IMG/VR virus record: IMGVR_UViG_3300046167_000611
Coordinates: 1 to 29,793 of that record
Length of the DNA stretch: 29,793 nucleotides
From: a virus
Strand: one strand, 5' to 3'
Below are positions 14,451-22,470 of this stretch, one piece after another (the stretch's first letter is position 1; each line of letters starts with the position of its first letter). The notes beneath the pieces were generated by a model. The model did no database searches and had not been told where the DNA came from. It saw only the letters and a program-made list of their open reading frames with translations. Position numbers and translations under genes: made by a program.

Positions 14451-14903
14451 ATGAACGCTAAGATAAACCCACAGGACCTAGCTATATTAGATAAAAAGCT
14501 AAAGCAGCTTAAAAGGTTTTCGCGCCAGGAACTTAGTAACGAAGTAGGTAAAACTGCTAGCGACATAGTAAAGCGTAGTACTAAACGTATTGACGCTGGT
14601 TTATTTAAAATGCCTACAGGAAAACTAAAACAGTCTGTATATATGGCTAAAAAAGGTAACACCGCAGAAGTAGGTTATAACAAAAAGTACGCGCCTTATC
14701 AAGAGTTTGGAACCGGTGGGTTAGTAGATACAAAGCACGCGCGCGCGCTAGGCTTTAGTGCTAGTGAAATAAAACAACTATTCAAAGGCAAAGGAATACG
14801 CGAAGTAAATATAGAACCTAAGCCCTTCTTTTTTCCTAGCGTACGCGAAGCGTTAAAAGCGTTAATGTTTAGACTAGACGACAAACTAAAAAAATATATA
14901 TGA
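14451..14903 (+). CDS. HK97 gp10-like tail/neck protein
   Basis: A 150-residue basic protein. The KTASDIVKRSTKRIDAG helix, TGKLKQSVYMAKKGNTAEVG, KKYAPYQEFGTGG and IEPKPFFFPSVREALKAL segments match the HK97 gp10 family, which acts at the head-tail interface. Just upstream (14428-14450) is a 7-codon decoy ORF that begins with the same ATGAACGCTA as the real gene. Its stop overlaps the next start by 4 bp. Confidence 0.85.
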   Translation: MNAKINPQDLAILDKKLKQLKRFSRQELSNEVGKTASDIVKRSTKRIDAGLFKMPTGKLKQSVYMAKKGNTAEVGYNKKYAPYQEFGTGGLVDTKHARALGFSASEIKQLFKGKGIREVNIEPKPFFFPSVREALKALMFRLDDKLKKYI

Positions 14904-15499
14904 AAGAGGTAATACATAGAGTACGTAAAGCTATTATTGATAAACTTAATGGTTCGCCTAATGTTACAAACTTGACGGAATTTAAAAAAAGAGTTGAAAA
15001 TACTGGCGGAACTTTGGAGTCGTTTATTTGTTTGTCTAACCAATTAACACCTATACAAGTATATGACCAAATAAAATTAAGAGATACATATATACCGATT
15101 TATAATAGAATACCTAGTAACGCTACATACCCTTTTGTACGCGTATACAGCGTTTCTAACGACGAAGTAGACCAAAACCGTACTAGTTATATAACAGAAA
15201 CTATAACGCGCTTAGAAGTTATTACACGCTTTTCTAGCGATAGTGGCGGCGAACTAGACAGTAACTTAATAACAGACGAAATACTAAAAAAAGTACGAAC
15301 TAGAAGCGACGACTATATAGACTTAGAAGCAGAAGGTTTTAAAGTATTTACTAGTACTGTAGCTGGTATAAACTATTTAACAGAAGACAGCGACGACTTT
15401 ACATACTTTAGAACTATTATAGAACTTAGTAACCGTATAGAACAAATATCGCCTACAGGTGGACTACAGGCAGAACTACAAAGCGAATTACAAACATAA
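14900..15499 (+). CDS. tail completion/terminator-like protein with internal inserted module
   Basis: A 199-residue protein in the position of the tail terminator. The framework is recognisable: N-terminal helix HRVRKAIIDKLNG, then IPIYNRIPSNATYPFVRVYS, then TETITRLEVITRF and long acidic segments and a C-terminal RTIIELSNRI, as in DUF3168-like tail completion proteins. Residues ~19-65 interrupt this framework between the helix and the first strand. They contain FKKRVENTGGTLESFIC, a motif that also occurs in two other virion proteins here. The inserted stretch uses more ATT, AAT, GTT and TTG codons than the rest of the gene. The C-terminus has a repeated AELQ/SELQ. Confidence 0.7.
   Translation: MKEVIHRVRKAIIDKLNGSPNVTNLTEFKKRVENTGGTLESFICLSNQLTPIQVYDQIKLRDTYIPIYNRIPSNATYPFVRVYSVSNDEVDQNRTSYITETITRLEVITRFSSDSGGELDSNLITDEILKKVRTRSDDYIDLEAEGFKVFTSTVAGINYLTEDSDDFTYFRTIIELSNRIEQISPTGGLQAELQSELQT
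14981..15031 (+). other. GG(T/I)xE(S/A) module, copy A
   Basis: Codes for residues 28-44 of the tail completion protein, FKKRVENTGGTLESFIC. Core of a ~45-residue segment that breaks an otherwise normal protein. Same pattern as copies B and C. Confidence 0.65.
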
Positions 15500-15509
15500 A
15501 TACAGCAAT

Positions 15510-16103
15510 ATGGCTAAAATTACTTTTACAGATAAAACCGATAACAGCACTAGCGCACTAGCAGAAATATATAAAGTAACTGCTGCTGACGTGAACGAAA
15601 TAAAAACTAGCGTAAACGCCTTATACGATACCTTAGGCGGTTTTGCTTTTTATGAAGACACCGCTACTACAGCTACACCTATTAACCTAACTACAGATAC
15701 TTGGACAGACCTAACAAATAATAAAGCTGGAAGCGGTACGCTAACTACACATAAACCTAGCTATGTTACTGGCGACCTTTGGGACAGCGCTACTAATACT
15801 ATAGACCTAGGCGAACTACCAGTAGGAACTGTAGTACTAGTACGTAACGACTACGACATAACTACAGGCGCCGCTAATACTAGAATGGATAGCCGTTTGT
15901 ATTTCCCAGACACTACTAAAAGCGTAGAATTTTCGCACGATACAATATCTAGTAGCGGTACAGAAGTAAGGTATAGTAGAACTACTCAATTTTTTGTAAC
16001 CGACGCTATAAAAACTACAGGGGTTAAAATACAAGTTAAAGTAGATAAGAATAACGCTACAGCTAGAGTAGAAGACTTCCAAATAACTATACTAAGTTTT
16101 TAA
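15510..16103 (+). CDS. beta-rich virion protein
   Basis: The frame is open from 15459, but the ATG at 15510 follows the stop of the previous gene closely and gives 197 residues. An N-terminal helical segment (AADVNEIKTSVNALYDTLGG) precedes a beta-rich domain (INLTTDTWTDLTNN, LPVGTVVLVRNDYDI, MDSRLYFPDTTKSVEF, GVKIQVKVDKNNATARVEDF). This resembles trimeric jelly-roll head domains of virion decoration or spike proteins with a short coiled-coil base. Located between tail completion and lysis genes. Structural role is inferred, not demonstrated. Confidence 0.55.
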   Translation: MAKITFTDKTDNSTSALAEIYKVTAADVNEIKTSVNALYDTLGGFAFYEDTATTATPINLTTDTWTDLTNNKAGSGTLTTHKPSYVTGDLWDSATNTIDLGELPVGTVVLVRNDYDITTGAANTRMDSRLYFPDTTKSVEFSHDTISSSGTEVRYSRTTQFFVTDAIKTTGVKIQVKVDKNNATARVEDFQITILSF

Positions 16104-16109
16104 TTTTTT

Positions 16110-16117
16110 TATCTTTG
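16110..16117 (+). promoter_or_regulatory. putative promoter -7 box (TATCTTTG) before lysis genes
   Basis: TATCTTTG is a full match to TAnnTTTG and lies 4 bp before the ATG at 16122, the same short spacing as at 4893-4905. A leaderless or near-leaderless transcript is implied. Confidence 0.55.
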
Positions 16118-16121
16118 CACA

Positions 16122-16280
16122 ATGGAAGTACAAGACTTTAAACTTTACGCTATGAATTTAGGCGCTTTTGCCCTATCATTAACAGAACTAGAACTGCTTT
16201 TAAAAATCGCACTTTTACTAACCACTATAGGCTACACCGTTTATAAATGGCACGAACTGTACAAGCGTAATAAGAAATAA
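16122..16280 (+). CDS. small membrane protein, possible holin/antiholin
   Basis: A 52-residue protein immediately upstream of the endolysin (its stop abuts the next ATG). It has an acidic N-terminal helix, one hydrophobic segment (LLLKIALLLTTIGYTVY) and a basic C-terminus (KWHELYKRNKK), so it should be a single-span protein with a positive cytoplasmic tail. Position and topology suggest a lysis role. A second holin candidate follows the endolysin, so this one may be an antiholin or pinholin. No family recognised. Confidence 0.6.
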   Translation: MEVQDFKLYAMNLGAFALSLTELELLLKIALLLTTIGYTVYKWHELYKRNKK

Positions 16281-16640
16281 ATGAAGTACTTTACTATAGC
16301 CGAATTTGACAGCCCAGACGAACCAGGCAGCGGTGTAAATATGCACCAGGACTTACTAGAACTACTAGACGAAATGCGCACTATTTACGGTAAACCTATT
16401 GCTATTACAAGCGGCTATAGAACTAAAGAACATAACGCAAGCCTAGGCAAAAACGCGTCTAAAAACAGCAGCCACCTAAAAGGTTTAGCTGTAGATATAG
16501 GAATAGAAAACAGTAACCAACGCTACGAAATAATACGTATAGCTATGCTTTTAGGAATTAAGCGTATAGGAACTGGCAAAGGTTTTGTACATATTGACAT
16601 AGACGGCGACAAAGCGCAAAATGTAAACTGGGTATACTAA
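16281..16640 (+). CDS. peptidoglycan peptidase, M15 family endolysin
   Basis: A 119-residue single-domain enzyme. The zinc-binding pattern of M15A peptidases is visible: SGYRTKEHNASLG, SSHLKGLAVDIGI (H and D ligands) and GKGFVHIDID (third His). It would cleave the D-Ala-containing cross-link or stem peptide of host peptidoglycan. No signal peptide, so export through a holin-made lesion is expected. Flanked by membrane proteins at 16122 and 16640. Confidence 0.92.
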   Translation: MKYFTIAEFDSPDEPGSGVNMHQDLLELLDEMRTIYGKPIAITSGYRTKEHNASLGKNASKNSSHLKGLAVDIGIENSNQRYEIIRIAMLLGIKRIGTGKGFVHIDIDGDKAQNVNWVY

Positions 16641-17026
16641 TGAAGAAACTACTAGCTAAACTTTTAGGACTTAATAGCGGCGGCGATAGCGCCTTAGGTA
16701 GTTTTGCTAAAGACCTACGCGAAGCTATAAAGGGCAAAGAAATAGACCCAGCAAAAGCACTAGAACTAATAAAGGTACAGAACGAAGTAAACAAAATAGA
16801 AGCCCAGCACCGTAGTATATTTGTAGCTGGCTGGCGACCTTTTATAGGCTGGGTTTGTGGTGTAGCTTTATTATACAACTTTATACTACGAGATATTATA
16901 GCCTGGGTTTGCCCAGAACAAATACCACCAGCTTTACAAATGGACCACTTAATAACCATACTACTAGGAATGTTAGGGCTAGGTGGACTTCGCACCTACG
17001 AAAAACTAAAAGACAAAACTAAGTAA
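16640..17026 (+). CDS. three-TM holin-like protein
   Basis: A 128-residue protein. A soluble helical N-terminus with IKVQNEVNKIEAQHRS leads to VAGWRPFIGWVCGVALLY, then NFILRDIIAWVC and a last hydrophobic segment LITILLGMLGLGGLRTYEKL. These are the features of the 3TM holin family (GWRPFIGW and GLGGLRTYEK motifs). Coupled to the endolysin gene by a TAATG overlap and to the following basic gene in the same way. Confidence 0.88.
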   Translation: MKKLLAKLLGLNSGGDSALGSFAKDLREAIKGKEIDPAKALELIKVQNEVNKIEAQHRSIFVAGWRPFIGWVCGVALLYNFILRDIIAWVCPEQIPPALQMDHLITILLGMLGLGGLRTYEKLKDKTK

Positions 17027-17157
17027 TGGCTAAACTACCGCAGTTTATATATAGAAGTAACAGTAAAAAAAAGCGCCCAGGAAAACATAGTAAGAACGCA
17101 AGCCCAGGGCAAAAGGGCTATAAAAAAGCTAGACGCGGTCAAGGTAAACGCCGTTAG
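17026..17157 (+). CDS. 43-residue highly basic protein
   Basis: Starts at the TAATG overlap with the holin gene. About 17 of 43 residues are Lys or Arg, with Gly, Ser, Pro and no acidic residue (NSKKKRPGKHSKN, GYKKARRGQGKRR). It should be disordered and bind nucleic acid or an acidic surface. Possible roles include DNA condensation in the head, or an interaction with the cell surface or peptidoglycan during lysis. No family assigned. Confidence 0.6.
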   Translation: MAKLPQFIYRSNSKKKRPGKHSKNASPGQKGYKKARRGQGKRR

Positions 17158-17166
17158 AATTTTTTG

Positions 17167-17174
17167 TAAATTTG
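17167..17174 (+). promoter_or_regulatory. putative late promoter box (TAAATTTG) before fibre genes
   Basis: TAAATTTG, 15 bp before the ATG at 17190. The 15-mer GTAAATTTGTAAAAA is identical to that at 6426-6440 before the portal gene. Confidence 0.55.
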
Positions 17175-17189
17175 TAAAAATTACTATAA

Positions 17190-18498
17190 ATGGCTTTAAA
17201 AGATAATGCAAGCCTGGCGTTAATACCAGTAGCTTATAAAGAAGACAAAGTATATTGTGCTATTCCAAACGACGCAGACGGCGATTTTGATTTTACAAGA
17301 GGTTCAAATGGAACACGAGTAAACAAAGGCGGTTTAATCGAAACAATGCCAACTAATACACCACGCCTTAATTATAATATATTAGACGGTGTTGTACAGG
17401 GTTGCCCTACGCTATTGTTAGAACCGCCTAAAATCAATATATACACATATAGCGAAGATTTAAGTCAAGGCACTACACTAGCCAACACAACAGTAGATGC
17501 AGATAGTATTACATCTCCTAGCGGTGCTTTAACAGGAAATAAGCTAACACAAACAAGCGGTGCATTAACAAGAAAAAATTTAGGTGTTATAAGCGGTGCT
17601 TATGCTTGGTCATTCTTTGCTAAAAAAGGAGATTTAAGATATTTAAACGCAAGAAGTTTATTTGTGCTTAATGGTACTACTCCTGCAAATGGTAATACTA
17701 TTATTGACCTTGATACAAATACAATAGCATACAAAGGTACAAATGTAACAAGTGCATCAATACAACAATACCCTAATGATTGGGTTAAGGTTGAAATAGT
17801 AGCAACAGACAACGCGACAGGAAGTGGCGATTTTGTAGATTTCTTTTTTACTGATAATGCAACAAGCACCCAATCAACAGGTGTAGCGGGTAATGGTTAT
17901 ATATGGGGTGTACAGTTTGAAAGCGGTAATTATGGAACTTCCTATATTCCTAATTTAACCACAGGCAGCACTTCACGTTCAACAGATGCAGCCAGTGGCG
18001 CAGGAACGAGTGCAACCTTTAACGATAGTGAAGGGGTTTTGTATGCTAATATAAGTGCTTTAGCTGATGATGGTACTTATTCAATAATTTCTTTAAGTGA
18101 TAATTCAAGTAATAATTTTATTATTATCGGTTATAAAGACACTACTAATAGATTGTTTTGTGATGCCATAATAGGTGGTACACGTTTTGTCAGTAATCCA
18201 ACAACGATTGTAAACCAAGAACAATTTAATAAAATATGTCTAAAATATAAAAGTGGAGATACTGATATTTATTTTAATGGTTTTAAAATCCTTTCATCTT
18301 CGACTACATTTACACATTCAGGAAATCCAATATCTGAATTAGAATTTAGATATTTTGACAATAACTTACCTTTCTACGGAAAAACAAAAGAAGTAATGAC
18401 TTTTAACGAAGCATTATCAGACAGCAGAATTAGAAGCACTTACAAGTTACAGTAGCTTTAACGATATGGCAACAGAACAACTTTATACAATAGAATAA
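17190..18498 (+). CDS. fibre/lectin-like protein 1 (frameshift near 18426)
   Basis: First of three paralogues. N-terminus has FDFTRGSNGTRVNKGGLIE and LLLEPP, the attachment-like part. The middle is a beta-sandwich domain with GYIWGVQFESGNYGTSYIPN. The C-terminal part (FNDSEGVLYANISALADDGT onward, ending FYGKTKEVMTFNEALSDS) is a concanavalin/LamG-like domain expected to bind glycans. As given, the frame stops at 18455. Removing one base near 18426 restores ELEALTSY, found in both paralogues, and a stop at 18496-18498 overlapping the next ATG. Codon use (GAT, ATT, TCA, GGA, AAT frequent) is clearly unlike the flanking phage genes. Likely receptor-binding tail or side fibre. Confidence 0.75.
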
Positions 18499-19766
18499 TG
18501 GCAAAGACATTCAACTACGGAGCGGGTATATGGGCAACCAAGACAGGTTCGTCTATGGCTTATAACGACCAAAACGATAACTATAAACCGACACCTTTCA
18601 GCGTAACAAGGGACAGTATTGCCACAAGGGTAAACAAACAAGGGTTAATAGAAGTCGTAGGAAAGGATAAATTAAGAATAGACTATACAGATTCTGATAA
18701 AGGTGTAGCGTTGTTAGAGCCGCAGAGGACTAATTTAGTTACTTATAGTGAGGATTTTAATGATAGTATTTGGGGTAAACTTGATGCTTCGACAGTAAGT
18801 AATTCTGAATTAACATCACCACAAGGAGATATTGGAATTCAAGAGTTAAGGGAAAATAGCGATATTGATGACCATCTTTTAAAATCTAATCCTACATTTT
18901 CTTTTACTAATTGTTCCTTTAGTGTATTTGCTAAATACAAAGGCAACAACAGAAATATAAAACTTGCACTTGGTACGGGTAGATACGCTTCTTTTAATTT
19001 ACAAGATGGATATACTTTTGATGTTCAACCTAATGCTACTGCTGAAATAATAGAATTATCTAATGGTTGGTATAGATGTATTCTTAATGGAAACATATCT
19101 TCGTCTAAAATAAATATAATCTTATTAAACGATACAACAGAGGTTTATCAAGGTGATGGTACAAGTGGTGTATATATATGGGGAGCGCAACTCCAAGAAG
19201 GTGCATACGCCACAAGTTACATTCCCACTTCAGGTTCAACCGTTACAAGAGCAGCAGACGCAGCTAACGGAGCAGGAAACGAGCAAGTATTTAATGACAG
19301 CGAAGGAGTGTTGTTTGCTGATATTGCAGCACTTGCTGATGATGGAACAAGTCGTAGAATTGCTGTATCTGATGAAAGTTATAGTAATAGAGCTATGATA
19401 GAGTTAGACGAAACTTCAAACAAACTTAATTATTTTGTATTTAGTGGTGGTGTTAATCAAAATATAAATGTAGATTTTATTTTATCAAATTCTACATTAT
19501 ATAATAAAATAGCAGCAAAATACAAAGTAAATGATTTTGCATTATGGGTTAATGGTTTTGAGGTTGATTTTTCAACAAGTGGAAACACACCAACAGGATT
19601 AGATGAATTAGCTTTTGATGATGGTGGTAATACATCAAAATTCTACGGAAAAGCAAAAGAAGTTGGCTACTACGATACCGCTTTAACAGATGCCGAACTT
19701 GAAGCACTAACAAGCTACACATCATTTACAAATATGGCTAACGAATTAAATTTAACAATTAAGTAA
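18498..19766 (+). CDS. fibre/lectin-like protein 2
   Basis: A 422-residue paralogue of the preceding gene, starting at a TAATG overlap. N-terminal RDSIATRVNKQGLIEVVG and LLEPQRTNLVTYSEDFN are followed by a beta-domain ending IWGAQLQEGAYATSYIPTSG, then FNDSEGVLFADIAALADDGT and a LamG-like domain with KVNDFALWVNGFE, GLDELAFDDG, FYGKAKEV and TDAELEALTSY. The shared end motif shows that copy 1 is frameshifted. Codon use is again host-like. Divergence between copies is concentrated in the lectin-like parts, as expected if they bind different surface sugars. Confidence 0.78.
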   Translation: MAKTFNYGAGIWATKTGSSMAYNDQNDNYKPTPFSVTRDSIATRVNKQGLIEVVGKDKLRIDYTDSDKGVALLEPQRTNLVTYSEDFNDSIWGKLDASTVSNSELTSPQGDIGIQELRENSDIDDHLLKSNPTFSFTNCSFSVFAKYKGNNRNIKLALGTGRYASFNLQDGYTFDVQPNATAEIIELSNGWYRCILNGNISSSKINIILLNDTTEVYQGDGTSGVYIWGAQLQEGAYATSYIPTSGSTVTRAADAANGAGNEQVFNDSEGVLFADIAALADDGTSRRIAVSDESYSNRAMIELDETSNKLNYFVFSGGVNQNINVDFILSNSTLYNKIAAKYKVNDFALWVNGFEVDFSTSGNTPTGLDELAFDDGGNTSKFYGKAKEVGYYDTALTDAELEALTSYTSFTNMANELNLTIK

Positions 19767-19785
19767 AAATCCTTGATTTTAAGAT

Positions 19786-21087
19786 ATGGCAAATACATTT
19801 AAATTTGGAAACGGAGAATGGGCAGTAGGAAAAGAAACTGCTCTTGCCTACAATGACGAGAACAGTAATTTTAAGCCACTACCTTTTACTTTTGACAGGG
19901 CATCAACAGCAACTGTTGTAAACAAAGATGGTTTAATCGAAACAGTAGGCGTAGATGAGCCACGTATTGACTTTCTAAACAACACTAATGGGCATTTGTT
20001 ATTAGAGCCGCAGAGGCAGAATAAATTACCTTACAGTTTAGATTTTGATAATGATACTTTTTTTGATAAGATAAACAGTTCTATCACAAAAGAAAGCGGT
20101 ATAGCACCTGATGGCTCTAATTCTGCATACGAATTAAAAGACACTAATGATACAGGTAATACATCTCACTATTTTAAACAAACAAGTGGATATAAAGCAT
20201 TTATAGATTATAACGCAATAAAGAGTGCATCTGTTTTTGTTAAAGCAGGAACAAAGAAACAAGTGCAAGTTAGATTAGCAAATGCAGCAGGTACTTTCAG
20301 TTATGTTATGGGTAATTTTGATTTAGAAACCGAAACAATTTTAACAGGTGCGTCTGCAAATGCAGAAAATGTTGCTTATGATTTACAGAATTATGGAAAT
20401 GGTTGGTATAGGTGTATTGTAATTGGTTCTTGGACTGAAAGTAATGTTTCACACTCACGCATTGAGGTTTTTACCGCAGACACAAGTTTAACATCTTTAC
20501 CTAATATACATAGCTATCAAGGTAGTGGTACAGGCACTTTGTTTGTATGGGGTGAAATGATTGAAGAAGGAAGCTACGCCACTTCGTATATACCAACATC
20601 AGGAAGTACTGCTACAAGGAGTGCGGAAACTTGTAATAATGCAGGTAACTCAAATGTATTTAATGATAGTGAGGGAGTACTATATTGGGAGTGTTCATCT
20701 TTATATAACGATTTAACAAACAGAATTATATCTGTTTCTCAAGGTAATCAAAACAATACTGTTCAGTTATATTTTGACGCTTCGTCTAATAGAATTAGGG
20801 GTACTGTAAGGGCAGTTGATGGAACTTATCAATGTGTATTAAACTATACTGTTTCAGATACTACTGACTACATAAAAGCTGCTATAAAGTACAAGGCTAA
20901 TGACTTTGCTCTATGGGTAAATGGTGTAGAAAGAGCAACAGACACGAGTGGAAACGCACCAACGGGATTAAGTGAAATTAGTTTTGATAGCGGTTCGGGT
21001 TCTTTAGATTTCTACGGAAACGTAAAAGATTTAAAAGTTTACAACACAGCATTAAGCGATAGCGAATTACAAGCATTAACAAGTTAA
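19786..21087 (+). CDS. fibre/lectin-like protein 3
   Basis: A 433-residue third paralogue. Same order: FDRASTATVVNKDGLIETVG, LLLEPQRQN, a central beta-domain ending LFVWGEMIEEGSYATSYIPT, FNDSEGVLYWECSSLYND and a lectin-like domain with KANDFALWVNGVE, LSEISFDSGSG, FYGNVKDLKVYNTALSDSEL. Ends at ALTS without the C-terminal extension seen in copies 1 and 2. Host-like codon use continues. It lies 19 bp after copy 2. Confidence 0.78.
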   Translation: MANTFKFGNGEWAVGKETALAYNDENSNFKPLPFTFDRASTATVVNKDGLIETVGVDEPRIDFLNNTNGHLLLEPQRQNKLPYSLDFDNDTFFDKINSSITKESGIAPDGSNSAYELKDTNDTGNTSHYFKQTSGYKAFIDYNAIKSASVFVKAGTKKQVQVRLANAAGTFSYVMGNFDLETETILTGASANAENVAYDLQNYGNGWYRCIVIGSWTESNVSHSRIEVFTADTSLTSLPNIHSYQGSGTGTLFVWGEMIEEGSYATSYIPTSGSTATRSAETCNNAGNSNVFNDSEGVLYWECSSLYNDLTNRIISVSQGNQNNTVQLYFDASSNRIRGTVRAVDGTYQCVLNYTVSDTTDYIKAAIKYKANDFALWVNGVERATDTSGNAPTGLSEISFDSGSGSLDFYGNVKDLKVYNTALSDSELQALTS

Positions 21088-21096
21088 TTTAATACA

Positions 21097-21498
21097 ATGA
21101 AATATATATTTAAAAAATATGAATTTGAAAGCCAAGATTTGGCAGAAACAAGAATAGCTGCTTTACCACATACAGAAGATGAGGACGGCAACGAACACCC
21201 TTCGCACAGCCATACGGTTGTTAAGCTAGGAAACGTAGTAGTAGAACAAGGTACTTATGACGAAGAAGGCGAAGAACTAACTGCGCCTGTACTTGCTGAT
21301 AAGTATTCTGTTGATGTACTATGGAAAGCTTCAGAGATTACAGAAGAAACAGAAGCTGCTGTACTTGACGAAGAAGGTAACGTAATTACCCCTGCTGTAA
21401 CAGAGATTGATTATCCTTACGGTTGGTCTTCTAAAGAAATAGAAATAGAAGAAGGTAACGGCGTCCACACTTTTGCAGGTTGGTCTTATAGTAACTGA
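21097..21498 (+). CDS. fibre-associated accessory protein
   Basis: A 133-residue acidic protein 9 bp after the last fibre gene. It has HTEDEDGNEHPSHSHTVVKL and a Tyr/Trp-rich end (YPYGWSSKEIEIEEGNGVHT, FAGWSYSN). The first third has host-like codon use, the remainder the phage-like one, so a composition boundary lies within or near this gene at about 21200. Its place at the end of the fibre block suggests a chaperone or adaptor for the fibres. No family recognised. Confidence 0.6.
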   Translation: MKYIFKKYEFESQDLAETRIAALPHTEDEDGNEHPSHSHTVVKLGNVVVEQGTYDEEGEELTAPVLADKYSVDVLWKASEITEETEAAVLDEEGNVITPAVTEIDYPYGWSSKEIEIEEGNGVHTFAGWSYSN

Positions 21499-21510
21499 AA
21501 ATAACAACTA

Positions 21511-21999
21511 ATGGCTGTTATAAATTCTACAAATTTTTTGCTTTACAAAAGTCAAATAGACCCTATTGTAAGCGCCTTTGTTGCTAGAGTAGGTACAGAC
21601 GGCGGTACAATTGAAGCTATTAACTGCGTACGTGATGCCTTCGAAGACCAAAAACAGCCACTAGGACACAGTACAAACGTAAGTATAAGTCTTAATGTAG
21701 ATATGCCAGAAAGCACCAATAAGCAAAGCCAAGGTTTTAAAGAAGTATTACCAGGTGTTAAAAGCGGTAATATATCTGTAGAAGGTTTGGTAGATTATAC
21801 AGATACTTTAAGCTATGCAGACTATGTAAATATGTTAGTAACGCGCGAAAAAGCAGAATTTTATATGCAAGCTATTGACGATAATTTAATATTTAACGGT
21901 AATGGTTTTATAACTTCTGTAGAAGAAATAGCGCCAGTAGAAGGTGTTACTACTTATAGTATAGAACTAGAACTAACTAATATTATAGAAATAAATTAA
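21511..21999 (+). CDS. tail tube protein paralogue 1 with inserted module
   Basis: A 162-residue protein clearly homologous to the next gene: GHSTNVSISLNVDMPESTNK, GFKEVLPGVKSGNISVEGLV, DYTD, and FNGNGFITSVEEIAP align throughout. These are tail-tube proteins of the TP901-1 type. Relative to paralogue 2 it has about 26 extra residues near the N-terminus between NFLLYKSQ and QKQPLGHS. This extra part contains FVARVGTDGGTIEAINC, the same motif as in the tail completion and tail tip proteins. One paralogue is probably the bulk tube protein and the other a minor or decorated subunit. Confidence 0.75.
   Translation: MAVINSTNFLLYKSQIDPIVSAFVARVGTDGGTIEAINCVRDAFEDQKQPLGHSTNVSISLNVDMPESTNKQSQGFKEVLPGVKSGNISVEGLVDYTDTLSYADYVNMLVTREKAEFYMQAIDDNLIFNGNGFITSVEEIAPVEGVTTYSIELELTNIIEIN
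21577..21627 (+). other. GG(T/I)xE(S/A) module, copy B
   Basis: Codes for residues 23-39 of tail tube paralogue 1, FVARVGTDGGTIEAINC. Absent from paralogue 2, which gives a direct before/after comparison showing about 26 net inserted residues. Confidence 0.7.
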
Positions 22000-22012
22000 A
22001 AAAAATATTACG

Positions 22013-22020
22013 TATATTTG
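22013..22020 (+). promoter_or_regulatory. putative promoter box (TATATTTG) before tail tube gene 2
   Basis: TATATTTG matches TAnnTTTG, followed by TAG and an A-rich leader, 18 bp before the ATG at 22039. Confidence 0.5.
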
Positions 22021-22038
22021 TAGAAAATAAAACGACTT

Positions 22039-22458
22039 ATGGCTAGTACAGTATTTAACGGAACGGATTTACTACTAAAAGTATCGTCTACAGACGGTGC
22101 AGAAGCGAATATAGGACACACTACAAGCTGTACTATATCTTTGTCTAATGATTTACCAGAAGCTACTACTAAAGATAGCGGCGGCTTTCAAGAAGTTATC
22201 GCTGGCGTTATTTCTGGCGAAATTTCTTTTGAAGGTTTAGTAGATTATACAGACAGTCAAAACGCAGCTGAACTAGGCGACTTTTTACTAGCACGTACAA
22301 AACTATTTTTTGAGTTTGGAACTGCCGCTACAGGCGACCAACTATATAGCGGTGCTGGTTTTTTAAGCAGCTTAGAAGTTAGCGCTGAAATGGAAAGCCC
22401 AGTAACTTATAGTGGTTCTATTACTATTACTGGTGCTATTACAGCCACTACAAACTAA
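22039..22458 (+). CDS. major tail (tube) protein, paralogue 2
   Basis: A 139-residue protein. GHTTSCTISLSNDLPEATTK, GGFQEVIAGVISGEISFEGL, VDYTDSQNAAELGDFLLART and SGAGFLSSLEVSAEMESPVT give the tail-tube fold of the TP901-1/major tail protein 2 family. It has its own promoter-like box and a strong terminator directly after it, suiting an abundant structural protein. It is the more likely major tail protein of the pair because it lacks the insertion and is isolated as its own unit before the tail assembly chaperone gene. Confidence 0.82.
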   Translation: MASTVFNGTDLLLKVSSTDGAEANIGHTTSCTISLSNDLPEATTKDSGGFQEVIAGVISGEISFEGLVDYTDSQNAAELGDFLLARTKLFFEFGTAATGDQLYSGAGFLSSLEVSAEMESPVTYSGSITITGAITATTN

Positions 22459-22470
22459 CAACAAACTAAC

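Noticed and set aside
15459-15509. N-terminal extension of the virion protein from 15459
   Set aside because: It overlaps the end of the previous gene; ATG at 15510 follows that stop closely.
19153-19398. 81-codon + strand frame within fibre gene 2
   Set aside because: Gln/Thr-rich out-of-frame reading of the paralogous gene; no independent support.
17190-21087. Fibre genes considered as targets of a diversity-generating retroelement
   Set aside because: No reverse transcriptase gene or matching template repeat was seen in the window.
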